Of a stretch of 64,000 nucleotides of DNA, positions 1-12,209 are shown piece after piece. Made by a program: the position numbers and the translations under genes. Within the stretch, counting starts at the first letter, position 1. Each line of letters begins with the position of its first letter. The stretch is from Mycolicibacterium litorale (lineage in GTDB: Bacteria > Actinomycetota > Actinomycetes > Mycobacteriales > Mycobacteriaceae): NCBI RefSeq assembly GCF_010731695.1, contig NZ_AP022586.1, positions 2,046,001-2,110,000 on the forward strand, read 5' to 3'. A model generated the notes under the pieces. The model was not told where the DNA came from and ran no database searches. It saw only the letters and a list, made by a program, of their open reading frames with translations.

Positions 1-239
1 TCAGTGCGTTCGTCGGCGAAGCGCAGTGCGGCGAACTTCCCCGGCATCGTCACCGACACCCCGACCCATTCCGGGCCGAAGCCGCCGACCAGCCCGGGCA
101 GTTGTTCGGCCGTGCACTCGATGCGCTCGTAGGTCCAGTCCCCCAGCCCGAGCTCGCGGTACGCCGCGAGATGCAGTTGCGGTGACCGCGAGTGGGCGAT
201 CGGCGAACCGAGGACGGCTGCCTTGCGCCTACCTTGCAC
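1..239 (-). CDS. aroE: Shikimate 5-dehydrogenase, N-terminal part (runs off the window)
   Basis: Only the first ~79 codons are present; the gene continues beyond base 1. The translated N-terminus reads VLGSPIAHSRSP at about residues 9-20, the shikimate-binding signature of AroE, and later VSVTMPGK, the motif carrying the catalytic lysine region. AroE reduces 3-dehydroshikimate to shikimate with NADPH in aromatic amino acid synthesis. The GTG start at 239 lies inside the last codons of mltG (11-base overlap), so translation is probably coupled. It is the last visible member of the alaS-ruvX-mltG-aroE operon. Identity is firm; the exact start is inferred from the motif distance and the overlap. 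Confidence 0.9.
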   Translation of the reverse strand, partial: MQGRRKAAVLGSPIAHSRSPQLHLAAYRELGLGDWTYERIECTAEQLPGLVGGFGPEWVGVSVTMPGKFAALRFADERT

Positions 240-1476
240 TGTCGAGGACACCGTTGCGCTGCGCCAGTTCGATATTGGCCAGGTGCTGGTTGTAGTCCCT
301 CGTGAACAGCGTGGTGCCCTGCAGGTCGATGGTGACGAAGTACAGCCAGTCGCCGTCGGCGGGTTGTTCGGCCGCGACGAGCGCGGGCTGGCTCGGCGAG
401 CAGATCGGCGTGGCGGGCAGCCCGGCCCGGACGTACGTGTTCCACGGGGTCAGCTGTCCGCGGTCGACGTCGGTGGTGGCGACCTCGATGCGGTCCAGCG
501 GATAGTTGACCGTCGAGTCGAATTCCAGCGTGCGGTTCTCGGCCAGCCGGTTGTAGATGACGCGTGCGACCTTCGCGAAGTCCTCCGGTTTGGATTCGCG
601 CTGCACCAACGACGCCACCGTGAGCACCTGGTAGGGCGACAGGTTCATCGCGTTGGCCGTCTCGAGCAGACCGCCCTGCGCGTACTGGTTGGCGCTCGAC
701 CTGATCAGCGTGGCGAGGATCTCCTGCGGCGTGGCGGACGGATCGATGTTCCACGCGCCCGGCGCGATCAACCCTTCGAGGCGGCGGTGGTCGTCGCCCA
801 TCGCGCGCACGGGTTGGGCCGCCCATTCCGGCACGGCCAGCGCGGCGGGCGCGGCGGTCGCGGCCACGCGCTTGAGCTCGTCGGCGGGCACACACCGCTG
901 TTCGCCGTCGAGATCCACACACGTGGCCTTGGAGATGAGCGTGAAGATGCCCTCGGTGACCGCTTTCGTCTTCACGTCGGAGACGTCGTCGAGCTGGCGG
1001 CCCTCGGGGATCACCAGTTTGCCGACCCTGCTCTGCGGATCGGTCAGCCGCTCGACCGCGTTGGCGGCGGGGATCTCGGTGCGCACCTTGTAGAAGCCGG
1101 GCTGGATCGCGGTCATGCCCGAGTTGCCTTCCGCGGCGTCGACGAACGCCTTCACCGTCGCCACCACATTGTTGTCGTGGAGGGTCTGGCCGATGGCCGT
1201 CGTCGAGTCCCCGTCGTGCACCTGGATGACGACGTCACTGACCCCGTCGCCGGCGAAGTCGTTGCCGTTGCCGCCGAACATGCTGTGCCACAGCTTGGAC
1301 CCGAGGAAGACCGCCCCGATGACGACGACGATGAGGAGCCCGAGCGACAGCAGACCGGCCGTGCGCCGCTTCCTGCGGCCACGTTCCATCCGCATCCGGT
1401 CCGAGCGGCTCATCTGCCGTCGTGGCGGTCCCACCGCCACCGGTTCCGCACGGTCGCGACGCCAGTCCTCAGCCAT
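229..1476 (-). CDS. mltG: Endolytic murein transglycosylase MltG (YceG-like)
   Basis: 415 residues. A basic N-terminal tail is followed by one membrane segment at about residues 41-60 and a large extracytoplasmic domain. The YceG core is visible in the C-terminal half: the block SLVQRESK holds the likely catalytic glutamate at about residue 294, followed by ARVIYNRL and the conserved FDSTVNYP stretch. The family cleaves nascent glycan strands and is thought to set peptidoglycan chain length at the inner membrane. The start overlaps the end of ruvX by 8 bases and the stop overlaps aroE, so the gene sits in a tightly coupled operon. The length is normal for actinobacteria. Confidence 0.93.
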   Translation of the reverse strand: MAEDWRRDRAEPVAVGPPRRQMSRSDRMRMERGRRKRRTAGLLSLGLLIVVVIGAVFLGSKLWHSMFGGNGNDFAGDGVSDVVIQVHDGDSTTAIGQTLHDNNVVATVKAFVDAAEGNSGMTAIQPGFYKVRTEIPAANAVERLTDPQSRVGKLVIPEGRQLDDVSDVKTKAVTEGIFTLISKATCVDLDGEQRCVPADELKRVAATAAPAALAVPEWAAQPVRAMGDDHRRLEGLIAPGAWNIDPSATPQEILATLIRSSANQYAQGGLLETANAMNLSPYQVLTVASLVQRESKPEDFAKVARVIYNRLAENRTLEFDSTVNYPLDRIEVATTDVDRGQLTPWNTYVRAGLPATPICSPSQPALVAAEQPADGDWLYFVTIDLQGTTLFTRDYNQHLANIELAQRNGVLDSAR

Positions 1477-1980
1477 GCCCGCCCTCTCCCGGCGCGGCCA
1501 GAGCCACGCGCCGCTGATCCAGCCAGCTCTGCAAGATGCCCACCGCCGCGACCTGGTCGATCATGGCCCGCTGCCCTTTGGCGCGGACACCGGCCTCGCG
1601 CAGCGAACGCTGCGCGGACACGGTGGTGAGCCGTTCGTCTGCCATCCGCACCGGTATCGGTGCGATCTTCTCCGCCAGCGCCTCGGCGACGTCGATGGCG
1701 TCGCGCGCCGCGGGCCCCGTCCGGTCGGCCAGCGTCCGCGGCAACCCGACCACGACCTCGACCGCCTCCAGCTCGGACACCAACTGCGCGAGTCGCCGCA
1801 CATGCCGGTCGGAACGTTCGCGGCGCACCGTCTCCACCGGTGTGGCCAGCACGCCGTCGGGATCGCTGGTCGCCACCCCGATCCGTACGCTGCCGACGTC
1901 GATACCGATGCGCCGTCCGCGGCCCGGGTCGCCCTCTCCGGGGCGGTCCGGGAGGCGGTGGTCGCTGTCGGTCACGGGGG

Positions 1981-1984
<4 letters not shown>
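1469..1984 (-). CDS. ruvX: Putative Holliday junction resolvase RuvX (YqgF family)
   Basis: 171 residues with the RNase H-like fold motifs of Yqg[13 protein letters not shown] near residue 28-39 (first catalytic aspartate), VVVGLPRTL, and MADERLTT with the later DQVAAVGIL acidic helix. The family is linked to 16S rRNA maturation or Holliday junction processing. About 25 extra N-terminal residues rich in Asp, Arg and Gly precede the fold, so an inner start is possible. The ATG overlaps the alaS stop as ATGA, which implies translational coupling. The alaS-ruvX-mltG-aroE order is conserved in mycobacteria, from memory. Confidence 0.93.
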
Positions 1985-4674
<2,690 letters not shown>

Positions 4675-4751
4675 GTCTGAGGCATCCTTATTGGGGTTCG
4701 GTTAATTCGACCGATCTACAGTACCCGCCGCCGTCACGGCGACGACCGCGC

Positions 4752-5153
4752 TCAGGCGCCGAGGAAGCTCAGCCGCACCGAACGGCGCGGATTGTCCCGG
4801 TTGAGGTCGACGAGCACGACGCTCTGCCAGGTGCCCAGCAGCGGTTCGCCGTTGCGGACCGGCACCGTCACCGACGGCGACACCAGGGCGGGCAGCACGT
4901 GGTCGGCCCCATGCCCCGGCGACCCGTGCGCATGCCGGTAGCGGTCGTCGCGCGGCAGCAACCGCTCGAGCGTGTCGAGCAGGTCGTCGTCGGACCCGGA
5001 TCCGGTCTCCATCAGCGCCACTCCCGCGGTGGCGTGCGGCACGAACACGTTGCACAGGCCATCCCGGTGCTGCGCGCAGAACGACCGGACGGCATCGGTC
5101 AGATCGACGATGCGGCGCCGGGAGGTGTCCACGTCGAGCAGGTCGGTGTCCAT
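4752..5153 (-). CDS. YjbQ/UPF0047 family protein
   Basis: 133 residues from the ATG at 5153. The coding frame extends further upstream, but that extra stretch does not resemble the family. Family hallmarks are FVPHATAGV at about residues 37-45 and GHGADHVLPAL at about 88-98, whose histidines form the metal-like site, followed by GTWQSVVLVD. Members are trimeric; some complement thiamine-phosphate synthase mutants, but the true reaction is unsettled. The gene lies just upstream of alaS on the same strand, matching Rv2556c in position (from memory). It could share the alaS transcript across a 77-base gap. Confidence 0.88.
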   Translation of the reverse strand: MDTDLLDVDTSRRRIVDLTDAVRSFCAQHRDGLCNVFVPHATAGVALMETGSGSDDDLLDTLERLLPRDDRYRHAHGSPGHGADHVLPALVSPSVTVPVRNGEPLLGTWQSVVLVDLNRDNPRRSVRLSFLGA

Positions 5154-5284
5154 GAGCCCCAGGGTAGAAGCCGCATCCGCAGGCCCGCGTACAGACCATT
5201 GCCCCGCCCGGTGCCGCAGAGGACAGTGAGAGGGGAACCGGTGGCGCCACCGGGGCGCTGCCCCGTCACCCAAGGGGGTGAGCT

Positions 5285-5905
5285 GTGTTCGCACGCACAA
5301 CCACTATCGAGGCCCGACCGGGCGCCGTGGACGCCGGTATCACCCACATCCGCAACGAGGTGATGCCCGCACTGCGCGACATCCCCGGCTGCGTCGGGCT
5401 GTCGCTGTTGGTGGATCGGGAATCCCACCGCTGCATCGCGACCACCGCCTGGGAGTCGGCCGAGGCGATGCGCGACGCCGCCGAGCAGGTGAAACCGTTG
5501 CGCGACCGTGCCGCCCGCGCCTTCGGCGGCACTCCTCTGGTCGAGGAGTGGGAGATCGCGGTCCTGCATCGCGACCACCGTGCGGGCGCGGGCGCCGGGG
5601 TACGGGCGACCTGGTTGAAGGCCCGCCCCGAACAATTCGACCAGGCGATCGAGTTCTACCGTGCCGAGGTGCTGCCGTCGATCGAGCAACTCGAGGGGTT
5701 CTGCAGCGCCAGCCTGATGATCGACCGCACCACCGGGCGGGCCGTGTCCTCGGCCTCCTTCGACACCATGAGCGCGATGAACCGCAACCGGGACCAGGCC
5801 CGCTCGCTGCGCACCGCCCGGTTGCGCGACCTTGGCGCCGACCAGCTCGATGTCGGCGAGTTCGAGCTGGCGATCGCGAGCCTGCGCGTGCCCGAAATGG
5901 CCTGA
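5285..5905 (+). CDS. Duplicated antibiotic-monooxygenase-like (ferredoxin-like fold) protein
   Basis: 206 residues starting at GTG 5285, with a strong Shine-Dalgarno AAGGGGGTGA just upstream. The protein consists of two similar halves of about 95 residues. Compare [22 protein letters not shown] in the first with [22 protein letters not shown] in the second, each followed by a Ser/Thr-Ala-rich strand and a helix. This pattern fits a dimeric alpha-beta-barrel (ABM-like) fold built from an internal duplication. No catalytic residue can be named. It corresponds in position to the Rv2557/Rv2558 pair of M. tuberculosis (from memory), but only one copy is present here. Function unknown. Confidence 0.8.
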   Translation: MFARTTTIEARPGAVDAGITHIRNEVMPALRDIPGCVGLSLLVDRESHRCIATTAWESAEAMRDAAEQVKPLRDRAARAFGGTPLVEEWEIAVLHRDHRAGAGAGVRATWLKARPEQFDQAIEFYRAEVLPSIEQLEGFCSASLMIDRTTGRAVSSASFDTMSAMNRNRDQARSLRTARLRDLGADQLDVGEFELAIASLRVPEMA

Positions 5906-5984
5906 CGCGCAGGCGTTTGACGCACGCGTTTATTCGGGTCGGCGGCCGGGTATCTCCGCTGCACCCCAACCTCTTGGAGGAACC

Positions 5985-6287
5985 ATGACAGTTACCGGCA
6001 TTATCAGCGCAATTCTCATCGGCATCGTCGTCGGTGCACTCGGCCGCCTGTTGCTGCCGGGCAAGCAGAACATCGGCATCCTGATCACCATCGCGGTCGG
6101 CATCGTGTCGGCTCTCATCGGCACGGCGATCGCGCGGGCGATCGGCATCCCGACCGCCACCAGCGGCATCGACTGGATGGAACTGCTGGTCCAGGTCGTG
6201 GTCGCGGTGATCGGTGTGGCCCTGGTGGCCGCGCTGATGGGCCGTCGCCGCGGCGCGGTGGGCGGCCGGCGCACCATGATGCGCTGA
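5985..6287 (+). CDS. GlsB/YeaQ/YmgE-family small membrane protein
   Basis: 100 residues from ATG 5985 with RBS TTGGAGG seven bases upstream. Three hydrophobic segments are visible at about residues 4-22, 29-50 and 66-84, with GRLLLPGKQNIGI between the first two, the signature of the transglycosylase-associated (YeaQ/YmgE/GlsB) family. These are tiny inner-membrane proteins, often stress induced, of unknown mechanism. The tail GRRRGAVGGRRTMMR is basic and probably cytoplasmic. An in-frame upstream extension exists but lacks an RBS. The gene is followed by a terminator-like hairpin. Confidence 0.85.
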   Translation: MTVTGIISAILIGIVVGALGRLLLPGKQNIGILITIAVGIVSALIGTAIARAIGIPTATSGIDWMELLVQVVVAVIGVALVAALMGRRRGAVGGRRTMMR

Positions 6288-6302
6288 TCGACAACCCGGC
6301 GG

Positions 6303-6337
6303 AGCCCGGTCGACATTGGTCGGCCGGGCTTTGCTTT
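6303..6337 (+). terminator. Rho-independent terminator-like hairpin
   Basis: The arms AGCCCGG (6303-6309) and CCGGGCT (6324-6330) form a perfect 7-bp stem, extended by partial pairing inside the loop, and are followed by TTGCTTT. It lies 16 bases after the GlsB-like gene and would end that transcript before the lipid cluster. Confidence 0.6.
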
Positions 6338-6405
6338 GGGCGTAGGCCGGCACACCGGCTTCGTACGCTGATCCGTTCGTCCGCTATGACCTGCGCGACG
6401 CGAGG

Positions 6406-6424
6406 GTAGGTCAGCGTAGCCTTA
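6406..6424 (+). promoter_or_regulatory. Candidate IdeR (iron) box upstream of the acyl-AMP ligase
   Basis: The 19-mer GTAGGTCAGCGTAGCCTTA matches 13 of 19 positions of the mycobacterial IdeR consensus TTAGGTTAGGCTAACCTAA as I remember it, including the outer AGG and CCT blocks. It lies 129 bases before the chosen GTG of the acyl-AMP ligase, in the only sizeable gap in front of that gene. The central half-site symmetry is imperfect, so this is a suggestion only. Confidence 0.35.
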
Positions 6425-6552
6425 CTTACGTTCACGTTGTACTGTGCGGGCGTGACGCTGAGGACTGACCGGACCGCTCGATCCGAGCGCGTCCCCCGCA
6501 CACCGAGCGAACGTCGCGACGTTTGCCACCGACCGGCGAACCGGGAGCGGCG

Positions 6553-8139
6553 GTGACCTCGCTGGCCTCGGCGCTCACCGAGTCGCTCACCTCCAGCGGC
6601 ACCGATCTCGTGCTGCTCGACCGCGAGAGCGGATCGTGGCTGCGCCACCCGTGGGCCGAGGTGCACACCCGGGCCACCAACGTCGCGGACCGTATCGCCG
6701 ACGCCGACGCGGCCGCGGTGGGCGTGGTCGGCGAACCGACCGTCGAGTTCATCGCGGCGATCTTCGGCGCCTTCCTCGCCGGTCGCGGCGTCTCGGTGCT
6801 GCCCGGACCGGTCCGTGGCGCCGCCGCCGACCAGTGGGCGCACACCACGCTCGCCCGGTTCGCCGGCGCGGGCGTGAGCCACGTGCTCAGTCACGGCGTT
6901 CACCTCGAGCAACTGCGCTCGGCGGAGTCCCCCGACGCCGCGGTGCAGGACGTGACGGCGTGGGCCGGAGCTTCGCGGTCCGGACCGTTCGCCGCGCCGG
7001 CGCCGTCCGGCGACGTCGCGATCCTGCAAGGCACGGCCGGCTCCACCGGCACTCCGCGGACGGTGCGGCTGTCACCGGACGCCGTGCTGGCCAACCTCAC
7101 CGGGATCAACCTCCGCACCGACGTCCGACCGGGCGATGTCGGATGTTCGTGGCTGCCGCTGTACCACGACATGGGGTTGAGCTTCCTGCTCTCCGGGGCG
7201 CTCGCGGGCGTCGAGACCTGGCAGGCCCCCACGACGGCGTTCCAGGCGTCGCCGTTCCGCTGGCTGAACTGGCTCAGCGACAGCCGTGCGACCATCACCG
7301 CGGCGCCGAACATGGCCTTCGGGATGATCGGCAAGTACGCGCGCCGGGTCGCCGGCGTCGATCTGTCGAGCGTCCGGTTCGCGCTCAACGGCGGCGAACC
7401 GGTCGACTGCGAGTTGACGTCGCTGTTCGCCACCGAGATGGCCCGTTTCGGCTTCTCCGCCGGAGCGTTGGCACCGTCGTACGGCCTGGCGGAGTCGACG
7501 TGCGCGGTCACGGTCCCGATGCCCGGCGACGGGTTGCGCACCGACGAGGTGGTGGTGCACACCGAGGGGGGCACATCCGTGCGCCGGCATGCGGTGCTCG
7601 GGCACGCGATCGCCGGCATGCACGTGCGGATCACACCGCGCGACGCGGAATCCGAGGTGGCCGGCCGCGACGTCGGTGAGATCGAGATACGCGGTTCTTC
7701 GATGATGTCGGGCTACGTCGGCAACGATCCCCGCGATGTCGAAAGTTGGTTTCCGACAGGCGATCTCGGCTACTTCGTGGACGGCGGACTGGTGGTGTGC
7801 GGCCGAGCCAAGGAACTCATCACGGTGGCGGGCCGCAACATCTTCCCGGCCGAGGTGGAGCGGATCGCCGCCCAGGTGCAGGGGGTGCGTGAAGGCGCGG
7901 TCGTCGCGGTGGGCACCGGCGAGGGTTCGATCCGGCCCGGTCTGGTGATCGCCGCGGAGTTCCGCGGGCGCGACGAGGCCGGTGCGCGTACGGAACTGGT
8001 CCAGCAGGTGGCGTCGCAGTGCGGTGTGGTGCCGTCGGACGTGGTGTTCGTCAAACCGGGGTCGCTGCCGCGGACGTCGTCGGGCAAGCTGCGCCGGCTG
8101 GCGGTCAAGCAGAGCCTGGAACAGGGGCTCCCTCACTGA
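6553..8139 (+). CDS. Fatty acyl-AMP ligase (FadD/FAAL type)
   Basis: 528 residues from GTG 6553, preceded by GGGAG at a 5-base spacing; a TTG at 6523 would add ten residues. The adenylate-forming core shows the P-loop-like [20 protein letters not shown], the PSYGLAEST motif, the GDLGYF hinge aspartate region and the C-terminal lysine in [21 protein letters not shown] and the overall spacing are typical of FAALs, which make acyl-adenylates for transfer to a polyketide synthase carrier protein rather than to CoA. No carrier protein gene is in the window. It converges on the MMPL gene and overlaps its end by 35 bases. It most likely activates a starter fatty acid for the neighbouring type III PKS pathway (inference). 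Confidence 0.85.
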   Translation: MTSLASALTESLTSSGTDLVLLDRESGSWLRHPWAEVHTRATNVADRIADADAAAVGVVGEPTVEFIAAIFGAFLAGRGVSVLPGPVRGAAADQWAHTTLARFAGAGVSHVLSHGVHLEQLRSAESPDAAVQDVTAWAGASRSGPFAAPAPSGDVAILQGTAGSTGTPRTVRLSPDAVLANLTGINLRTDVRPGDVGCSWLPLYHDMGLSFLLSGALAGVETWQAPTTAFQASPFRWLNWLSDSRATITAAPNMAFGMIGKYARRVAGVDLSSVRFALNGGEPVDCELTSLFATEMARFGFSAGALAPSYGLAESTCAVTVPMPGDGLRTDEVVVHTEGGTSVRRHAVLGHAIAGMHVRITPRDAESEVAGRDVGEIEIRGSSMMSGYVGNDPRDVESWFPTGDLGYFVDGGLVVCGRAKELITVAGRNIFPAEVERIAAQVQGVREGAVVAVGTGEGSIRPGLVIAAEFRGRDEAGARTELVQQVASQCGVVPSDVVFVKPGSLPRTSSGKLRRLAVKQSLEQGLPH

Positions 8140-10336
8140 TCCCGAACCGGCCGTGCACGCGCGCCAACGGTTTCGGGGACCACCAGTTCCACCGGCCCAG
8201 CACGCGCATGAACGCCGGCACCAGCACCATCCGCACCAGCGTGGCGTCGGCGAGGACCGCGAGGCTCAGGCCGAGACCGAACATCCGCATGAACGACACG
8301 TTCGCCGCGATCAACGCCGCGAAGCTGATCGACATCACCAGCGCTGCCGCGGTGACCACCCGGCCGGTGTGCGCCAGCCCGAGCGCCACGCTCTCGGACA
8401 CGTCGGCGGCGGTGCGTCCGGAGGCCAGCCAGAACTCGCGAATCCGGGACATCAGGAACACCTCGTAGTCCATCGACAGCCCGAACGCGATGCAGAACAA
8501 CAGCACCGGGATGTTGGCCACCAGCGTCCCGGTCGACGTGGTGCCCAGCCCGCCGAGGTGCCCCTCCTGGAAGATCCAGACCATGGCACCGAACGCCGCG
8601 CTCAGCGACAACACGTTGAGTAGCAACGCTTTCAGCGGCAGCACGACGCTGCCGGTCAGCAGGAACAGCAGGCAGAACGTGGACACCGCGATCAGCCCGA
8701 GCACCAACGGCAGCCGCGAGGTGATGGCGGCGACGCTGTCGCGGTTGCTCGGCGCCACCCCGGCCAGTTCGACCGCGCGCCCGGCCGGTCCCGGCACCTC
8801 GTGCAGCCGGTCCAGCTGTGCCGCAGAGCGATCCGAGAACAGCGGCGCGTCGGTGGACACCGTGAGGAACGCGCTGCCCTCGCGCACCCCGGTGGCGGCC
8901 GTGGGCGGCCCGACCCGCTGTCCGGCGGCGTACGTGCCCGAGGGCGCGGACACCGACGACACGTCCGCCACCCGCGACACGTCGGCGGCGTAGCGGCTCA
9001 GCTGGGCTTCGCTGACTCCGCGAACGTCGGGGATCACCATGCTGACGGCCGTCGCCGGGTCGCTGGCGAAGCCGTCGCGCAGCTGGTCGCCCACCTCGTG
9101 CGCGGACGCCGACTGCGGCAGGACGCGATCGTCGGGCAGCCCCCACCGCACGCCGAGGAACGGCAGTCCGAGCAGGACGAGCACCACGATGCCGGCCAAT
9201 CCGACCGGCACGGCACGGCGCATCACGAAAATTGTGGAGCGATACCAGAACTGACGCTCGACGGGCTTGGGCTCCGGTGCGTCGATCCGGTCGCCGAGGA
9301 GCGCGATCGCGGCCGGGGTCAGCACCAGGGCGGCCAGCGCCGCGAACACGACGGTCGCCACCCCGGCATAGGCGAACGACTTGAGGAAGTACATCGGGAA
9401 CAGCACCATCGTGAGCATCGGCAGCGCCACCGTCGTCGCGGAGAACACCACGGTGCGGCCCGCGGTGACCATCATGCCGGTCAGCGCCGTCGCCCGGTCC
9501 GCGCCCGCCGCCAGCTCGTCGCGGTACCTGCTGACCATCAGCAGGGTGTAGTCGATCGCCAGCGCCAGTCCCATGGCCATGCAGAGGTTCAGCGCGAAAA
9601 TCGACACGTCGGTGAAGAACGTGATGACGTGCAGCACCGCCAGTGACCCGACGATCGCGACCAGGCCGACGCACACCGGGACCGCCGCGGCCGGCAGCCC
9701 GCCGAACACCCAGACCAGCACCAGGAAGCTCAGCGGGATCGCGATCGACTCCATCAGCAGCAGGTCGTGCTGGGTCTGGGCGGTGACCTGCCTGTTGACC
9801 ATCGCGACGCCACCGGCGCGCACGCTCACCCCGTCGCGTTCGCTGCGCTCGCCCCCGATCGCCTGCACGAGCGCCTCGGCGTTGCTGTCGGAATGCTCCT
9901 GCCCGCCGGTGATTCCGGCGATCACCAGCCCGGTGCGGCCGTCGTCGCTGATCAGTTCGCGGGCGGCGGGCTCGGCGGCGGTCCAGGCCGACGTCACCGA
10001 CGCGACGTACGGTGAGCCGTGCAGCGTGTCGACGATGTCGGCGCCGACCGCCCTGGCGGCGCCGCCCGCCGCGCCCTGCGGTGAGGTGACGGTGATGAGC
10101 AGCTGGGCGTCGCCCTGGTGGAACCGTTGCGCCAGCAGTGCTGCGGCTCGGGAGGATTCGGCCGACGGATCCTGGAAGCCTCCGGCGGCCAGCTTTCCTG
10201 CGACCGGGACGCCGAACACCGCGGCCGCCACCGCCGCCAGCAGTGCGGCGGCGATGATGCGTCGCGGCGCGGCAAGGGACAGGGCGGCGATTCGGGCCAA
10301 CACGCCACGCTGGGGCACGGCGACATGGTGCCCCAT
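8105..10336 (-). CDS. MMPL/RND-family transporter
   Basis: 743 residues from ATG 10336. The RND/MMPL layout is two copies of one membrane helix, an external domain and five or six helices. The first set contains [20 protein letters not shown] and the second [19 protein letters not shown], the Asp-Tyr pairs that relay protons in MMPL proteins. These inner-membrane exporters move lipids or their precursors to the cell envelope. The start codon is joined to the ICMT-like gene's stop as TGATG, so the two are translationally coupled. No MmpS partner lies beside it. It probably exports the product of the adjacent PKS/methyltransferase genes (inference from context). Confidence 0.9.
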   Translation of the reverse strand: MGHHVAVPQRGVLARIAALSLAAPRRIIAAALLAAVAAAVFGVPVAGKLAAGGFQDPSAESSRAAALLAQRFHQGDAQLLITVTSPQGAAGGAARAVGADIVDTLHGSPYVASVTSAWTAAEPAARELISDDGRTGLVIAGITGGQEHSDSNAEALVQAIGGERSERDGVSVRAGGVAMVNRQVTAQTQHDLLLMESIAIPLSFLVLVWVFGGLPAAAVPVCVGLVAIVGSLAVLHVITFFTDVSIFALNLCMAMGLALAIDYTLLMVSRYRDELAAGADRATALTGMMVTAGRTVVFSATTVALPMLTMVLFPMYFLKSFAYAGVATVVFAALAALVLTPAAIALLGDRIDAPEPKPVERQFWYRSTIFVMRRAVPVGLAGIVVLVLLGLPFLGVRWGLPDDRVLPQSASAHEVGDQLRDGFASDPATAVSMVIPDVRGVSEAQLSRYAADVSRVADVSSVSAPSGTYAAGQRVGPPTAATGVREGSAFLTVSTDAPLFSDRSAAQLDRLHEVPGPAGRAVELAGVAPSNRDSVAAITSRLPLVLGLIAVSTFCLLFLLTGSVVLPLKALLLNVLSLSAAFGAMVWIFQEGHLGGLGTTSTGTLVANIPVLLFCIAFGLSMDYEVFLMSRIREFWLASGRTAADVSESVALGLAHTGRVVTAAALVMSISFAALIAANVSFMRMFGLGLSLAVLADATLVRMVLVPAFMRVLGRWNWWSPKPLARVHGRFGISEGAPVPGSA

Positions 10337-10869
10337 CACGGTCTCGCGTGGTGGCCTACCGCCTGCTGCGCCGCATAACCCAGCGCGATGTTCTCCGCAC
10401 GGATACGGACGTTGAGCACCAGGGCGTTGGCGATGCTGAACACGATGGCGGTCACCCACGCGGAGTGGATCAGCGGCAGCGCCGCCACCTCGGCGGCGAC
10501 CGCCGTGTAGTTGGGGTGGTGCAGCCAGCGGTAGGGGCCGCGCCGCACCAGCGCGGCGCCGGGGATGACGATCAGCCGCGGGTTCCAGTGGGTGCCGAGC
10601 ACCGACACACACCACCAGCGGACGACGGTACTGGCGATCACGACGGCCACCATCGTCCACCCCAGCCACGGGATGAAGGGCCGGTGGGCGGCCCGGACCT
10701 CGACGACGCACGAGACCAGCAGCAGGGCGTGCATCGCCACCATGACCGGATAGTGCCCCTGGCCGAATTCCCTGCCGCCGTGGGCGAACGACCATTTCGC
10801 ATTGCGGCGCGACACCACGAGCTCGACCAGCCGCTCGACGCCGACCGCGAGGATGAACAGGTAGTACAC
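10336..10869 (-). CDS. Isoprenylcysteine carboxyl methyltransferase (ICMT)-family membrane protein
   Basis: 177 residues with four or five hydrophobic helices and the ICMT-family C-terminal signature RRGPYRWLHHPNYTA (about residues 113-127) followed by RIRAEN, which form the S-adenosylmethionine pocket. Bacterial relatives encoded beside type III polyketide synthases, such as SrsB of Streptomyces griseus, methylate alkylresorcinols, so methylation of a phenolic lipid is the best guess here. It lies 6 bases downstream of the PKS gene and is coupled to the MMPL gene by TGATG. Nothing indicates action on prenylated proteins. Confidence 0.85.
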   Translation of the reverse strand: MYYLFILAVGVERLVELVVSRRNAKWSFAHGGREFGQGHYPVMVAMHALLLVSCVVEVRAAHRPFIPWLGWTMVAVVIASTVVRWWCVSVLGTHWNPRLIVIPGAALVRRGPYRWLHHPNYTAVAAEVAALPLIHSAWVTAIVFSIANALVLNVRIRAENIALGYAAQQAVGHHARP

Positions 10870-10875
10870 GGCGGG

Positions 10876-11976
10876 CTACCAGCTCAGCAGCAGGAGTTCG
10901 AAGCTGAAGCCCGGCCCCATCGCGAGCATGAGGCCCAGCGATCCGTCCGCCGGTCGCTGGGCGAGTGTGCGTCCCAGGACGTCGAGCACCGATGCCGACG
11001 AGATGTTGCCGTGCTCCCGCATCGACTCCCAGCTGTGCCTCAGTGCGTTGGCCGGCATGCCGACCGCACCCTGGATCGCCTCGAGCACCTTGGGGCCGCC
11101 CGGGTGGCAGACCCAGGTGGAGATGTCGGCCGTGGTCAGGCCGTGGTCGGCGAGGAACCGGTAGACCTCGTCGCCGAGGTGGTCCTCGGCCATCTTCGGT
11201 ACGTCACGCGACATGACCAGCTTGAACCCGCTGGACCGGACGTTCCAGCCCATGACGTCGGCGGTGCCGGGAAACAGTCTGCTGCGGGTGGCGAGCACCC
11301 GCGGGGCGGAATCGGCGCCCGGCGTCTGCCTTTCGGCCCCGGTCGCCACCACCGCGGCGGCACCGTCGCCGAACAGGCACACGCCGATCAGCGCGGGGAT
11401 CGACTTGTCGTCACGCTGCAGCGTGAGTGAGCAGAGCTCGACCGAGAGCAGGACGGCGACGTGGTCGGGATAGCCCCGCAGGTAGTCGTGGACGCGCGCC
11501 ATTCCCGCGGCCCCGGCCACACAGCCGAGCCCGAACAGCGGGATGCGTTTGACGTCGGGACGGAATCCGAGGTGCGAACAGATGGTCGCGTCGATGGTGG
11601 GTACGGCCACCCCGGTGCTCGACACAGCGACGATGGCGTCGACCTGATCCGGCTGGATGCCTGCGGCGTCGAGTGCCGACCGGATGGCGCGTTCACCGAG
11701 GTCGGTCGCCACCTCCACGTAGGCGGCATTGGCTTCGGTGAATCCGGTCAGTGTCGGATAGCGGTGCAGCGGGAGCGCGAGGTTGCGGTATTCGACGCCG
11801 CTGGTGCTCGCGAAGCGGGCGAATCCCGGGTCGGCGAACTCGGTGAGCGCCTCCGCCACCTCCTGCTGGCTGTGGCGGTTGGAGGTGAAGGCCGTGGCCG
11901 TCCCGGCGATTCGGGGCGCGTTCCGGCGGGCGGTGCGGGTGGAGTCGAGTGGTGCGAGTAGTGCGGTATCTGTCAT
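10876..11976 (-). CDS. Type III polyketide synthase (chalcone synthase-like)
   Basis: 366 residues. The thiolase-fold catalytic triad is visible: Cys152 in GLGCVAGA, His291 in CHPGGPKV and Asn324 in HGNISSAS. The family extends an acyl starter with malonyl-CoA units and cyclises it to alkylpyrones, alkylresorcinols or acylphloroglucinols. Mycobacterial relatives (Pks10, Pks11, Pks18) accept long fatty acyl starters. The gene heads an operon PKS-methyltransferase-MMPL on the minus strand and faces a 233-base upstream gap holding its promoter. The N-terminal 25 residues are weakly conserved in type. The product cannot be read from sequence. Confidence 0.93.
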   Translation of the reverse strand: MTDTALLAPLDSTRTARRNAPRIAGTATAFTSNRHSQQEVAEALTEFADPGFARFASTSGVEYRNLALPLHRYPTLTGFTEANAAYVEVATDLGERAIRSALDAAGIQPDQVDAIVAVSSTGVAVPTIDATICSHLGFRPDVKRIPLFGLGCVAGAAGMARVHDYLRGYPDHVAVLLSVELCSLTLQRDDKSIPALIGVCLFGDGAAAVVATGAERQTPGADSAPRVLATRSRLFPGTADVMGWNVRSSGFKLVMSRDVPKMAEDHLGDEVYRFLADHGLTTADISTWVCHPGGPKVLEAIQGAVGMPANALRHSWESMREHGNISSASVLDVLGRTLAQRPADGSLGLMLAMGPGFSFELLLLSW

Positions 11977-12209
11977 ACGCGGTCAAACGGCCCTCTGCCG
12001 AATCCCATACCCGGATCGAGACGGGTCGTGAAATATGAGACAACGACGGGAGAATCGCCCGCGAAAAGCGTATAACCGCAGCTAGATCCGGTTTCCTGAA
12101 AGCCGGCTCATAATCTGTCAGCGGGCGGCCGCAGTGTCACAGACACTCCGGGCTCACCTGAGTCGTCGGTGCGAATCCGGTGCCGGGATGATGTGCGCCG
12201 AACAATCGG

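Noticed and set aside
8105..10795. Extending the MMPL gene to 896 codons.
   Set aside because: The extra 150 codons overlap the ICMT-like gene in another frame and are not MMPL-like; ATG 10336 coupled by TGATG fits better.
12133..12147. Palindrome AGTGTC-ACA-GACACT.
   Set aside because: It lies in the gap after the ArsR/SRPBCC pair and away from both flanking promoters; no partner regulator can be named, so it was not listed as an operator.
12131..12190. A GGTGCGAATCCGG stretch resembling part of a cobalamin riboswitch core.
   Set aside because: No B12-box-like downstream element, no paired stems and no B12-related gene follows; the nearest gene is on the opposite strand.
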